A stretch of DNA of 64,000 bases, taken from the NCBI GenBank assembly GCA_965221735.1, contig OZ244910.1, positions 930,001 to 994,000 of the forward strand, written 5' to 3'. The position numbers and the translations under genes were made by a program. How positions within the stretch are numbered: the stretch's first letter is position 1; each line of letters begins with the position of its first letter. Below the pieces are notes generated by a model. It worked only from the letters and a program-made list of their open reading frames with translations. It made no database searches and was not told the origin of the DNA. Of this stretch, positions 26,102 to 34,281 are shown piece by piece. This DNA comes from UBA2991 sp965221735 (lineage in GTDB: Bacteria > Chloroflexota > Dehalococcoidia > Tepidiformales > Tepidiformaceae).

Positions 26102-26502
26102 TCGCGGGGGCGATGGCGGGATACGTGATGGCCATGCTCACCAGCGTCGCCGTCACCTACCTCGTGTTCCGCGCGCGTGACACCGAGGTCCTTCAGCGTT
26201 GGGTCGACCGGGACGTCGCCGGCCCCCTCCTTCTCGTTCCCATCCTCACCGCCTCGGTGCTGGGCTGGGTCTTCGTCGGCCTCGTCGCCGCCATCATCTA
26301 CGAGGTCGCCGACCTCGGCGCCCAGCCGGACGGCCTCGCCAGCCCGAGCGCCGTCTTCACGATCATTGCCGTCGTCTTCTCGATCGCGCCCGTCATGCTC
26401 CTCAGCATCCTCTGGACGCGCCTCTGGTGGATGTGGGTGGGGCTGGGCCTTCCCTGCGTCGGCCTGTTCGGCTGGCTTCTGCCTCACCTGGCGGGCCGAT
26501 AA
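26089..26502 (+). CDS. Small integral membrane protein, unknown function
   Basis: A 137-residue protein with four predicted membrane segments (about 4-27, 46-70, 86-106 and 108-130), including PLLLVPILTASVLGWVFVGL and WMWVGLGLPCVGLFGWLLP. The start is the ATG at 26089, overlapping the ispE stop by 13 bases, so it is probably translated with ispE. I do not recognise the family. No charged catalytic residues stand out. Confidence 0.65.
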   Translation: MAALIAGAMAGYVMAMLTSVAVTYLVFRARDTEVLQRWVDRDVAGPLLLVPILTASVLGWVFVGLVAAIIYEVADLGAQPDGLASPSAVFTIIAVVFSIAPVMLLSILWTRLWWMWVGLGLPCVGLFGWLLPHLAGR

Positions 26503-26548
26503 GATAGCTGGCGCGCTTGTACCGAAGTTCACGAGCGCGGAGGCGCAC

Positions 26549-27262
26549 GTGGCCGGCACCATCGTCGATATGCACCTGCACACGACCCGTGGCGCATCCG
26601 ACTCCATGCTCGACCCCGAGGACCTCATCGCCGAGGCCAACCGCATCGGGCTCACCGGCGTGAACATCACCGAACACGACCGCATGTGGGAGTCCTGGGA
26701 CCTGAATCCCTTCCGCAAGGCCCACCCCGAGACCTTCATCTCGAACGGCATGGAGGTCTCGACCGACATGGGCCACGTCATCGCCGTCGGCCTGCGCGGC
26801 TACGAGAGCGGCATCCGCCGCCTTGAGCGCCTCCGCGAGGTCGCCGACGACCATGGCGCCTACCTCATCGTCGCCCACCCCTTCCGCCACTTCTTCGACC
26901 CCGTCCACTTCAAGCGGCAGGGGAAGCCCGCCTTCACCATGACGCCCGAGGAAGCGGCGAAGCTGCCCGTGTTCCAGCTCGTCGACGCCGTCGAGGTGCT
27001 GAACGGCTGCAACACGCCCCGCGAGAACTACTTCGCCCTGCAGGTCGCGAAGGTGCTGGGGAAGCCGGGGACCGGTGGCTCCGACGCCCACTCCAACCAG
27101 GGCATCGGCTACTTCAGCATCCAGCTCGACGAGACGGTCGAGAGTCCCGAGCACTTTCTCCGCCTCCTCCACCGCGGCGCCTACCAGCCCGTCAGCGGCC
27201 TTCCCCAGGGCGAGCTCGAGAACTTCTGGGATGCGCCGCCCCCCGAAGGGGTGCCGGCGTGA
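26549..27262 (+). CDS. PHP-domain phosphoesterase-like protein
   Basis: A 237-residue PHP-fold protein. Metal-binding motifs are MHLHTTRGASD near residue 8, VNITEHDR (about 38), LIVAHPFRHF near residue 110 and GSDAHSNQG near residue 175. It probably hydrolyses a phosphoester with two or three bound metals; the substrate is unknown. The start is GTG at 26549 with GGAGG (26539-26543) five bases upstream, and a TAAGAT box at 26503-26508 fits a promoter. It overlaps the next gene by four bases. Confidence 0.83.
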   Translation: MAGTIVDMHLHTTRGASDSMLDPEDLIAEANRIGLTGVNITEHDRMWESWDLNPFRKAHPETFISNGMEVSTDMGHVIAVGLRGYESGIRRLERLREVADDHGAYLIVAHPFRHFFDPVHFKRQGKPAFTMTPEEAAKLPVFQLVDAVEVLNGCNTPRENYFALQVAKVLGKPGTGGSDAHSNQGIGYFSIQLDETVESPEHFLRLLHRGAYQPVSGLPQGELENFWDAPPPEGVPA

Positions 27263-27513
27263 CCGAACGCACTCGCTGGGAGTACGCCCGCGTCGTCGTC
27301 AGCGGCATGGAGCAGCCCATCGTCGCCAACTTCAGCCACCAGCCCGAGAACGACCGCGAGTACGGCACGAACGACCTCGCCGAAGCGCTCCGCGACCTCG
27401 GCGATGCGGGCTGGGAGATGGTCTCCGACGCGCGCGTCGAGAACTGGGTCGGCACCCAGCTCGTGTTCCGCGAGATGCTCTACTTCAAGCGACCCCAGCA
27501 GGACGACTCGTGA
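27259..27513 (+). CDS. Small DUF4177-like protein
   Basis: An 84-residue protein with the pattern RWEYARVVV, LAEALRDLGDAGWEMVSDA and LYFKRP, matching the small DUF4177-type fold (a WEY start, a GWE motif and a final KRP strand). It starts with GTG, overlapping the PHP gene, and ends overlapping the CoA-transferase start. No biochemical role is known for the family. Confidence 0.6.
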   Translation: MTERTRWEYARVVVSGMEQPIVANFSHQPENDREYGTNDLAEALRDLGDAGWEMVSDARVENWVGTQLVFREMLYFKRPQQDDS

Positions 27514-28790
27514 GCGACGAGCAGCCGTTCGCCGGCATCACGGTGCTGGAGTTCGGCCAGTTCGTGGCCGTCCCCTACGGCGCCCAGCTCCTGGCCGACG
27601 GGGGCGCCCGCGTCATCAAGATCGAGCCCCTCGATGGCGAGGCCTCCCGCCACACCGGCTACCGCTGGGGCGACGTCACCCGTCACTTCCTCGCCCGCAA
27701 CCGCGGCACCCACTCCCTCCCCCTCTCCCTCCGCCACGAGAAGGCCGCCGGGATCCTCGACGCCCTGCTCGCGAAGACGGACGTAGTCCTGACCAACCTC
27801 CGCCCCGGCCTCGCCCAGCAGTTCGGCCTCGACTACGACAGCCTCTCCGAGCGCTATCCCCGCATCATCGTGGGGAACGTCACGGCTTTCGGGGAAAGGG
27901 GGCCCGACGCCGGGCTCGCCGGCATGGACCAGGTCGTGCAGGCGCACAGCGGCCTCATGGCCATGAACGGCGGCATGCGCGACGGCCGCCCCATCGCCGA
28001 GGGCTCGCCCATCTCCGACTTCATGTGCGCGGCCCTGCTCGCCTACGGTGTCGCCTCGGCCCTCTACCGGCGGACCAGCACCGGCCGCGGCGGGCGCGTC
28101 GACACCTCGCTGCTCATGTCCGCCCTCATCCTCCAGAACAACCTCCTCATCCGCGTCGAGGATCAGGACGGCGAGACGCACGCCACCTACCTTGACTGGC
28201 TTGCCGGGGCCCGGGCCGAGGGCATGCCCTACGCCGAGCAGGCCACGCACATGCCGAGCAGCCGCGTCGCGCGCCTCGTCAGCATCTACTACCGCACCTT
28301 CACCACGAAGGACTCGGCCATCGCCATCGCCTGCCCCAGCGTGGGACTGCGCCGACGCCTCATGGAGGTCATGGGGCTCCACGACCCCGCCCTCGACCCC
28401 AGCCTCCCCCAGGAGCAGCGCCACGCCCTCGACACCGAGCTGCGTGACGAGATTGAGGCGCTCTTCGCATCCGAGACGACCGACCACTGGGAGGGGCGCC
28501 TGCGCGAGGCCGGCATCCCCGTTTCCCGCGTCCGCTTCCCCACCGAGCTGATCGACAACGAGCAGGCCGCCGCCAACGACCTGTTCATCCACCGCGACCA
28601 CCCCGAAGCGGGGCCCTTCACCGTGCTGGGCAACGCCCTCAAGCTCGACGACGCGGGCTTCGCCCCCGCGCCCACGCCCGCTCCCTTCCGCTCCGAGACC
28701 CGCGACATCCTCGCGTGGGCGGGCCTCTCCGGGGATGCCATCGAGGACGCCATCGAGAGCGGCGCCGTCGCCGCTCTCGACGCCGACTGA
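27510..28790 (+). CDS. CaiB/BaiF (class III) CoA-transferase
   Basis: A 426-residue single-domain class III CoA-transferase of normal length. It has the N-terminus FAGITVLEFGQFVAVPYGAQ, RVIKIEPLDGEASR, and GMDQVVQAHSGLMAMNG near residue 140, where the Asp is the catalytic nucleophile that forms the CoA-thioester anhydride. The start is GTG at 27510, four bases into the preceding gene's stop. It exchanges CoA between carboxylic acids; donor and acceptor are unknown. It is separate from the double-domain enzyme at 1247. Confidence 0.88.
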   Translation: MSDEQPFAGITVLEFGQFVAVPYGAQLLADGGARVIKIEPLDGEASRHTGYRWGDVTRHFLARNRGTHSLPLSLRHEKAAGILDALLAKTDVVLTNLRPGLAQQFGLDYDSLSERYPRIIVGNVTAFGERGPDAGLAGMDQVVQAHSGLMAMNGGMRDGRPIAEGSPISDFMCAALLAYGVASALYRRTSTGRGGRVDTSLLMSALILQNNLLIRVEDQDGETHATYLDWLAGARAEGMPYAEQATHMPSSRVARLVSIYYRTFTTKDSAIAIACPSVGLRRRLMEVMGLHDPALDPSLPQEQRHALDTELRDEIEALFASETTDHWEGRLREAGIPVSRVRFPTELIDNEQAAANDLFIHRDHPEAGPFTVLGNALKLDDAGFAPAPTPAPFRSETRDILAWAGLSGDAIEDAIESGAVAALDAD

Positions 28791-28803
28791 GCCAGACTTC
28801 CGG

Positions 28804-29778
28804 CTAGCGGCTCTGGGCCCACTCCTTCGCGTGGTACGTGATGATGATGTCCGCCCCCGCGCGACGGATCGACGTCAGTGCCTCGTCAATCGCACGCTCC
28901 TCTTCGATCCAGCCGTTCGCCGCCGCCGCCTTCAGCATGCTGTATTCGCCGCTCACGTTGTAGGCCGCGACCGGTACGTCGACCGCCTCCCGCACCGAGC
29001 GCAGCACGTCGAGGTAGGGGAGCGCCGGCTTCACCATCACCATGTCCGCCCCCTCGTCGATGTCCGTGAGCGCCTCGTCGCGGGCCATGCGCGCGTTCGC
29101 CGGGTCCATCTGGTAGCCCCGCCGGTCGCCGAAAGCAGGCGCGCTGTCCGCCGCCTCCCGGAACGGCCCGTAGAACGCGCTCGCGAACTTCGCTGCGTAC
29201 GAGAGGATGGCCGTGTCGCTCCGGCCCGAGCCGTCGAGCGCCTCCCGGATGGCCGCCACGCGGCCATCCAGCATGTCGCTCGGCGCGACGATGTCGCAGC
29301 CCGCGTCCGCGAGGCTCACGGCCATGTCCGCCAGCAGCGGCAGGCTCGCGTCGTTGTCGACCTCGCCCTCGTCTGTCAGCAGGCCGCAGTGCCCGTGGCT
29401 CGTGTACTCGCACAGGCACACGTCGCCGATCACCAGCATCTCGGGGACGGCGTCCTTGAGCCGCCGGATCGCCTCCTGCACGACGCCCCGGTCGTCGTAC
29501 GCGCCCGAGCCGCGCTCGTCCTTGGCGGCGGGAATGCCGAACAGGAGCACGGCGGGCACGCCGGCCGAGCGCAGCTCACGTGCCTCCTCCACCAGCACCG
29601 CCAGCCCCAGCCGCGACTGCCCCGGCATCGCCTGGATCGGCGCGCGCCCGTCGAGGCCTTCCTCGACGAAGAGGGGCGCTACCAGGTGCGACGGCGTTAG
29701 TTCGGTCTCGCGGACCAGCCCACGAACCGCCTGCGAGCTACGCAGCCGCCGGTGTCGCCGGAAATCCAGCCCTTCCAT
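28804..29778 (-). CDS. hemB: Delta-aminolevulinic acid dehydratase (porphobilinogen synthase)
   Basis: A 324-residue HemB. The zinc-binding site is DVCLCEYTSHGHCG near residue 120 (three Cys). The two Schiff-base lysines lie in SYAAKFASAFYGPFR (about 200) and MVMVKPALPYLD (about 253). It joins two 5-aminolevulinates to porphobilinogen, feeding heme and siroheme, the cofactor of the sulfite reductase encoded next to it. A TAGCAT -10 box and a GGGGAGG ribosome site precede the ATG. Confidence 0.95.
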   Translation of the reverse strand: MEGLDFRRHRRLRSSQAVRGLVRETELTPSHLVAPLFVEEGLDGRAPIQAMPGQSRLGLAVLVEEARELRSAGVPAVLLFGIPAAKDERGSGAYDDRGVVQEAIRRLKDAVPEMLVIGDVCLCEYTSHGHCGLLTDEGEVDNDASLPLLADMAVSLADAGCDIVAPSDMLDGRVAAIREALDGSGRSDTAILSYAAKFASAFYGPFREAADSAPAFGDRRGYQMDPANARMARDEALTDIDEGADMVMVKPALPYLDVLRSVREAVDVPVAAYNVSGEYSMLKAAAANGWIEEERAIDEALTSIRRAGADIIITYHAKEWAQSR

Positions 29779-29807
29779 GAGCTTGCGCCTCCCCGGATGC
29801 TAGGTCG

Positions 29808-31589
29808 CTAGACGGCGCACTCACCCTCGCCGCGCTCGAGCACGTAGAGCTCGAACTTCGTCCAGTCGATGAACATCTCGCGGTTGTCGTCCGAGAACTC
29901 GCCCGGAATCGTCAGGTCCTGGACCACTTCCTCGAATGGAACCTTGCCCACGCGGTCGAAGTAGTCGTTGAACTCCTCGCCGTCCTCGCGCTCGCGCCGG
30001 TACAGCTCGAGCCAGCGCTGGACGGCGTCGGGCGTGCGCTTCGCCGGCAGCCGCAGCTTGAGCTGCGTGCCCACGCGCACCTTCCCGTTCCCCTCCTCGT
30101 AGCCTCCGCCGATGAAGGCGTGGTACGCGGGAAGCTGGTGGCCGTCGACCTTCATGGCGGCGCCGTGGAAGCCGATGTTGCCGAGGTGGTGCTGGCCGCA
30201 GCTGTTGGGGCAGCCGCTCATCTTGATGTGCAGCTTCTCCACCAGCGGGTCGGCCACGGCCAGGTCCGTCACGCGCTCCTGGATGGCGCGGTTCAGGCCC
30301 ATCGAGCTCGTGATGCCGAGCTTGCAGCTGTCCGTGCCGGGGCAGCTCACCACGTCGGTTACCGTGCCCGCGCCCGCCTCCGCCAGGCCCAGCTCGACCA
30401 GCCGCGAGTACACCTCGTACAGGCTCTCGTCGCGCACCCAGCGCAGCACCATGTTCTGCTGCACCGATGTGCGCGCGTTGCCGCCGCAGTAGTCGCGCAT
30501 GAGGTCGGCGATGCCGTGGAACTGCGCCGGCGTCAGGTCGCCGCGCGTGATCTTGATCTCGACCGTGCTGAAGCCCTGCTGCTTCTGCGCCTTCACGTTC
30601 GCCGAGACGAACCGCGTGAACGCGGCCGCGTCGTCGCCGGGCTGCCCGTAGGAGTCGCGCCGCGCCGGCGCCCGCCCCTCCTCGTTGTCGAGGAAGAGCA
30701 GCCGCTCGGGGCTGAAGTCGCGCTGGGCCCAGGGCTGGGCCAGTTCGTCGTCCACCATCTCGAGGAAGCGGTCCGCCCCGATCCGGTCGATGAGCACCTT
30801 GATGCGCGCCATCGCCCGGTTCTTCCGCAGCATGTCCGCCGCGTTGAAGATGCGGATGACCGCCTCGCTCACCTTCAGGTATTCGTCCAGCGAGACGAAC
30901 TCGCGCACCACGATCGCCTCGCGCGGCATGATCGCGAGCCCGCCCCCGCAGACCATCTTGAAGCCGAGCACCCCGTCCTCGATGCGCGGGATGAAGCCGA
31001 GGTCGTGGATGCCCGTGATCGCCACGTCCGCGTCGTCGGCGCTGAAGGCGACCTTGAACTTGCGCGGGAGCAGCTGCGTCAGCGGGTTGCGCAGCCAGAA
31101 GCGTGCGAAGGCGCCCGCGTAGGGCGTCACGTCGAACAGCTCGCCGTCGGTCACGCCCGCCCACGGGTCGGCGGTCACGTTGCGGACGGTGTTGCCGCAG
31201 GCCTCGCGCGTCGAGAGCCCCACGCTCGCCAGCAGGCGCAGCACGTCCGGCATCCGCGCCAGCGGCATGTGGTGGAACTGGAAGTTCTGGCGGGTGGTGA
31301 TGTGCCCCTTGCGCAGCGGCGCGAACCGTTCCGCCAGCTCCCCGAAGGCGTCCATCTGCTCCGGCGTCACCCCGCCGAAGGGGAGCTTCACGCGCGTCAT
31401 CTGCACGTTCGCCTGGCGCTGGCCGTAGACGCCCTGCTTCAGCCGGTAACCCTGGAAGACCGCCTCTTCCTCGTAGCCGCCCGCCAGGAAGCGCGTCGCT
31501 TCGGTCTCGAAGTCGTCGAGCTCCTCGGTCAATATCGGCAGAACCTTGCCGGGAGCGTTTGTCTGGACGATAGTCTCGACTGCGCGCAT
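29808..31589 (-). CDS. Siroheme ferredoxin-type sulfite (or nitrite) reductase
   Basis: A 593-residue reductase with two ferredoxin-like half domains and siroheme-[4Fe-4S] domains. The cluster and siroheme ligands are CPGTDSCKLG (about 425) and MSGCPNSCGQHH (about 470), the C-x5-C and C-x3-C pattern. Other motifs are KGHITTRQNFQFHHM and CGGNARTSVQQNMVLRWV. It reduces sulfite to sulfide with six electrons from ferredoxin or a partner reductase. The neighbouring APS reductase, APS kinase and ATP sulfurylase genes favour sulfite over nitrite. It is transcribed divergently from cysH. Confidence 0.9.
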   Translation of the reverse strand: MRAVETIVQTNAPGKVLPILTEELDDFETEATRFLAGGYEEEAVFQGYRLKQGVYGQRQANVQMTRVKLPFGGVTPEQMDAFGELAERFAPLRKGHITTRQNFQFHHMPLARMPDVLRLLASVGLSTREACGNTVRNVTADPWAGVTDGELFDVTPYAGAFARFWLRNPLTQLLPRKFKVAFSADDADVAITGIHDLGFIPRIEDGVLGFKMVCGGGLAIMPREAIVVREFVSLDEYLKVSEAVIRIFNAADMLRKNRAMARIKVLIDRIGADRFLEMVDDELAQPWAQRDFSPERLLFLDNEEGRAPARRDSYGQPGDDAAAFTRFVSANVKAQKQQGFSTVEIKITRGDLTPAQFHGIADLMRDYCGGNARTSVQQNMVLRWVRDESLYEVYSRLVELGLAEAGAGTVTDVVSCPGTDSCKLGITSSMGLNRAIQERVTDLAVADPLVEKLHIKMSGCPNSCGQHHLGNIGFHGAAMKVDGHQLPAYHAFIGGGYEEGNGKVRVGTQLKLRLPAKRTPDAVQRWLELYRREREDGEEFNDYFDRVGKVPFEEVVQDLTIPGEFSDDNREMFIDWTKFELYVLERGEGECAV

Positions 31590-31698
31590 CTACGCTGTCC
31601 TTTCGCGGCAGACCCTTCGGGTCCGGCCATCGCGGGCTGGGAGTGTGTGAAGCGACTGTAGCATGTAGCACGCGCCCCGTCGTTGCTGGCAAGTCACG

Positions 31699-31714
31699 TT
31701 GTTGATATTGTTGA
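31699..31714 (+). repeat. TTGTTGA direct repeat in the sulfite reductase/cysH divergent region
   Basis: TTGTTGA occurs at 31699-31705 and 31708-31714, one helical turn apart, within the AT-richer gap between the divergent sulfur genes. It could be an operator half-site pair. No regulator gene is adjacent, so this is only a suggestion. Confidence 0.3.
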
Positions 31715-31748
31715 GCGACGAACTCAGCTTTACGCGGAGCCCCTTCTC

Positions 31749-32447
31749 GTGTCGCTCACCGCCACCCTCGACGACACCGCCATCTCGGCGCTCAACGAGC
31801 GCTTCGAGGAGGCGACGCCCGAGGAGGTCGTGCGCTGGGCCGTCGACACGTTCGGCGATGGCCTCTCCGTCGGCGCCAGCTTCGGTGGCCCCACGGGCAT
31901 GGCCATCCTCCACATGACCGCCCAGCTCAAGCCCAACGTCCACGTCTTCGTTCTCGATACGGATTACCTCTTCGACGAGACCCACCAGACTCGCGAGCGC
32001 GCCACCGCCGCCCTCGACCTCACCAACGTCCAGGTCTACAAGTCGAAACTGACCCACGAAGAGCAGGCCGCCCGGTACGGCGCCGCCCTCTGGATGCGCG
32101 ATCCCGACCTCTGCTGCGACCTCCGCAAGGTCGAGCCCAACCAGCGCGCCCTCGCAGGCAAGACCGCCTGGATCGCCGGCCTCCGGCGTGACCAGTCCGA
32201 GGGCCGCTCCGACGTGCCCATCATCGCCTGGAACCAGAAGTTCGGCCTCGTCAAGATCAACCCGCTCGCTCGCTGGACCGAGAAAGACACCTGGAACTAC
32301 ATCTCCAAACACGACGTTCCCTACAACCCGCTGCTCGACCATGGCTTCGTCAGCATTGGCTGCTTCAACTGCACCGTGCCCGGCAAGCAGGGCCGCCAGG
32401 GGCGCTGGGAAGGCTTCGACAAGGACGAGTGCGGACTCCACACCTGA
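31749..32447 (+). CDS. cysH: Adenylylsulfate (APS) reductase, CysH family
   Basis: A 232-residue assimilatory reductase. It has the PP-loop-like SVGASFGGPTGMAILHM near residue 40, LDTDYLFDETHQTRER, CCDLRKVEP near residue 118 and IGCFNCTVPGKQGRQGR near residue 200, ending KDECGLHT with the catalytic Cys. The CC plus CxxC set binds a [4Fe-4S] cluster, marking the APS-type reductase, not the cluster-free PAPS type. It forms sulfite from APS. The start is GTG at 31749 with GGAG nine bases upstream; the frame opens earlier at 31683, but no family sequence lies there. Confidence 0.93.
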   Translation: MSLTATLDDTAISALNERFEEATPEEVVRWAVDTFGDGLSVGASFGGPTGMAILHMTAQLKPNVHVFVLDTDYLFDETHQTRERATAALDLTNVQVYKSKLTHEEQAARYGAALWMRDPDLCCDLRKVEPNQRALAGKTAWIAGLRRDQSEGRSDVPIIAWNQKFGLVKINPLARWTEKDTWNYISKHDVPYNPLLDHGFVSIGCFNCTVPGKQGRQGRWEGFDKDECGLHT

Positions 32448-32474
32448 GCCGGCCATCGTCCACCACCACCGAAC

Positions 32475-32497
32475 GGCGGCCCCGGGGCCGCCTTCTT
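32475..32497 (+). terminator. Possible rho-independent terminator after cysH
   Basis: A perfect 18-base palindrome (GGCGGCCCC at 32475-32483 and GGGGCCGCC at 32484-32492) is followed by TTCTT. The T-tract is short, so it may only attenuate transcription into cysC. Confidence 0.5.
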
Positions 32498-32548
32498 GAT
32501 GAGCATCCGGCGCGCAGGCGCCACCACCACAAGCAGGGAGAAGTACCA

Positions 32549-32572
32549 ATGCGTCTGGAGTACAGCCAATGA
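32549..32572 (+). CDS. Seven-codon leader ORF before cysC
   Basis: ATG at 32549 has its own GGGAG site (32536-32540, eight bases away) and codes MRLEYSQ before a TGA. The TGA overlaps the cysC start (ATGA), and cysC's GGAG (32557-32560) lies inside this ORF. It may couple translation or act as a leader peptide. It contains no Cys or Met run, so any regulatory signal is unclear. Confidence 0.4.
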   Translation: MRLEYSQ

Positions 32573-33123
32573 GCAATCAGGGCTTCGTCATCTGGTTCAC
32601 CGGGCTCTCGGGCTCGGGCAAGAGCACCCTCGCCGAGGCGCTCGCCCCGGCGCTGCGTGAGCGCGGCCGCAACGTCGAGATTCTCGACGGCGACATCGTT
32701 CGCACCAACCTCTCGAAGGGGCTCGGCTTCAGCAAGGAGGACCGCGACACGAACATCCGCCGCATCGGCTTCGTCGCCAGCCTCCTCGCCCGCAACGGCG
32801 TTGGCGTCATCACCGCCGCCATCTCCCCCTACCAGGAGATCCGCGACGAGAACCGCGCCATGACCGAGGGCGACGGCGCCGTCTTCGTCGAGGTGCACGC
32901 CGCCGCCACGGTCGAGCAGTGCGAGGCGCGCGACGTGAAGGGCCTCTACGCAAAGGCCCGCGCCGGCGAGATCAAGGGCTTCACCGGCATCGACGACCCC
33001 TACGAGGAGCCGCCCTCCCCCGAGGTGCGCTGCGAGACCGGCGTCGACTCCGAAGCAAACAGTCTCCAGCAGATCCTGGACTACCTCGAGTCCCGCGGAC
33101 TCATCGGGAAGGCGCAGTCATGA
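32569..33123 (+). CDS. cysC: Adenylylsulfate kinase
   Basis: A 184-residue APS kinase making PAPS from APS and ATP. Walker A is WFTGLSGSGKSTLAEAL near residue 10. Other motifs are LDGDIVRTNLSKGLGFSKED, the RRIGFVASLLARNG region and the lid region with VKGLYAKARAGEIKGFTGID near residue 125. It overlaps the sat start by four bases. An APS kinase beside an APS reductase suggests that PAPS is made for sulfation, not for sulfite formation. Confidence 0.94.
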   Translation: MSNQGFVIWFTGLSGSGKSTLAEALAPALRERGRNVEILDGDIVRTNLSKGLGFSKEDRDTNIRRIGFVASLLARNGVGVITAAISPYQEIRDENRAMTEGDGAVFVEVHAAATVEQCEARDVKGLYAKARAGEIKGFTGIDDPYEEPPSPEVRCETGVDSEANSLQQILDYLESRGLIGKAQS

Positions 33124-34280
33124 GCAACCTCGGCGAACCGTACGGCGGTACCCTCGTCAACCTGCTCGTCGATGAAGAAGAGCATGTGGAGCTCGGACGC
33201 GAGGTCGCCGACCTCCCCACGATCGAGCTCGACTCCCGCCACCTGGCCGACTTCGAGCTCCTTGCCAACGGCGGCTTCAGCCCCCTTACCGGCTTCATGG
33301 GCGAGGCCGACTACCACTCCGTCGTCGAGAACATGACGCTGGCGAACGGCCTCCCCTGGTCGATGCCGGTCACCCTCTCCGTGCCCGAGGCTCGCGCCGG
33401 CGAGCTGACCCCCGGAGTTCGCGCCGACCTGCGCGACCAGGAGGGCTTCCCCCTCGGCGTCATCGATATCGAGGAGGTCTACCGGCGCGACAAGACCCGC
33501 CTGGCCGAGCAGGTCTACCGCACCACTGACGAGGCCCATCCGGGGGTCGCCGCGGTCTACGCCTCCGGCGACCTCGTGCTCGGCGGCTCCGTCAAGGCCC
33601 TGCGTCTCCCCGACCACGGAAACTTCCCCGACCACCGCCTCACCCCCGCCCAGACCCGCGCCGCCTTCGCCGAGCGCGGCTGGCGCACCGTCGTTGGCTT
33701 CCAGACCCGCAACCCCATCCACCGCGCCCACGAGTACCTGATCAAGGTGGCGCTCGAAGGGGTCGACGGCGCCCTCATCCATCCCCTCGTGGGCGACACG
33801 AAGGACGACGACATCCCCGCCGACGTGCGCATGCAGTGCTACGAGGTGCTGCTGGACCGCTACTTCCCCGAGGACCGCGTGCAGCTCTCGGTGCTGCCGG
33901 CGGCCATGCGCTATGCCGGTCCGCGCGAGGCGATCTTCCACGCCATCATGCGCAAGAACTACGGCTGCACCCACTTCATCGTCGGGCGCGACCATGCCGG
34001 CGTGGGCAACTACTACGGCACCTACGACGCCCAGCGCATCTTCGACGACATCGACCTCGACGCGCTCGGCATCCAGCCGCTCTTCTTCGAACACGCCTTC
34101 TGGTGCCTCCGCAGTGGCGCCATGGCCACGACGAAGACGAGTCCGGCCACGCCCGAGGAGCGCCTCTTCCTTTCCGGGACGAAGGTGCGCGAGATGCTCG
34201 CCAACGGCGAGGATCTCCCCGTCGAGTTCACGCGCCCCGAGGTTGCCGCTGTGCTGATGGAGAGCGCCCGGAGCGGCTGA
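33120..34280 (+). CDS. sat: Sulfate adenylyltransferase (ATP sulfurylase)
   Basis: A 386-residue single-domain ATP sulfurylase. Motifs: FELLANGGFSPLTGFMG (about 46), VVGFQTRNPIHRAHEYL (about 197, QxRNP and HxxH at the active site), and FIVGRDHAGVGNYYG (about 290). It activates sulfate to APS, which feeds both the APS reductase at 31749 and the APS kinase upstream. The start ATG overlaps the cysC stop. Confidence 0.94.
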   Translation: MSNLGEPYGGTLVNLLVDEEEHVELGREVADLPTIELDSRHLADFELLANGGFSPLTGFMGEADYHSVVENMTLANGLPWSMPVTLSVPEARAGELTPGVRADLRDQEGFPLGVIDIEEVYRRDKTRLAEQVYRTTDEAHPGVAAVYASGDLVLGGSVKALRLPDHGNFPDHRLTPAQTRAAFAERGWRTVVGFQTRNPIHRAHEYLIKVALEGVDGALIHPLVGDTKDDDIPADVRMQCYEVLLDRYFPEDRVQLSVLPAAMRYAGPREAIFHAIMRKNYGCTHFIVGRDHAGVGNYYGTYDAQRIFDDIDLDALGIQPLFFEHAFWCLRSGAMATTKTSPATPEERLFLSGTKVREMLANGEDLPVEFTRPEVAAVLMESARSG

Positions 34281-34281
34281 G

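Noticed and set aside
31590..31748. SAM riboswitch or T-box before cysH
   Set aside because: No K-turn or conserved core was found; the gap is short and promoter-like.
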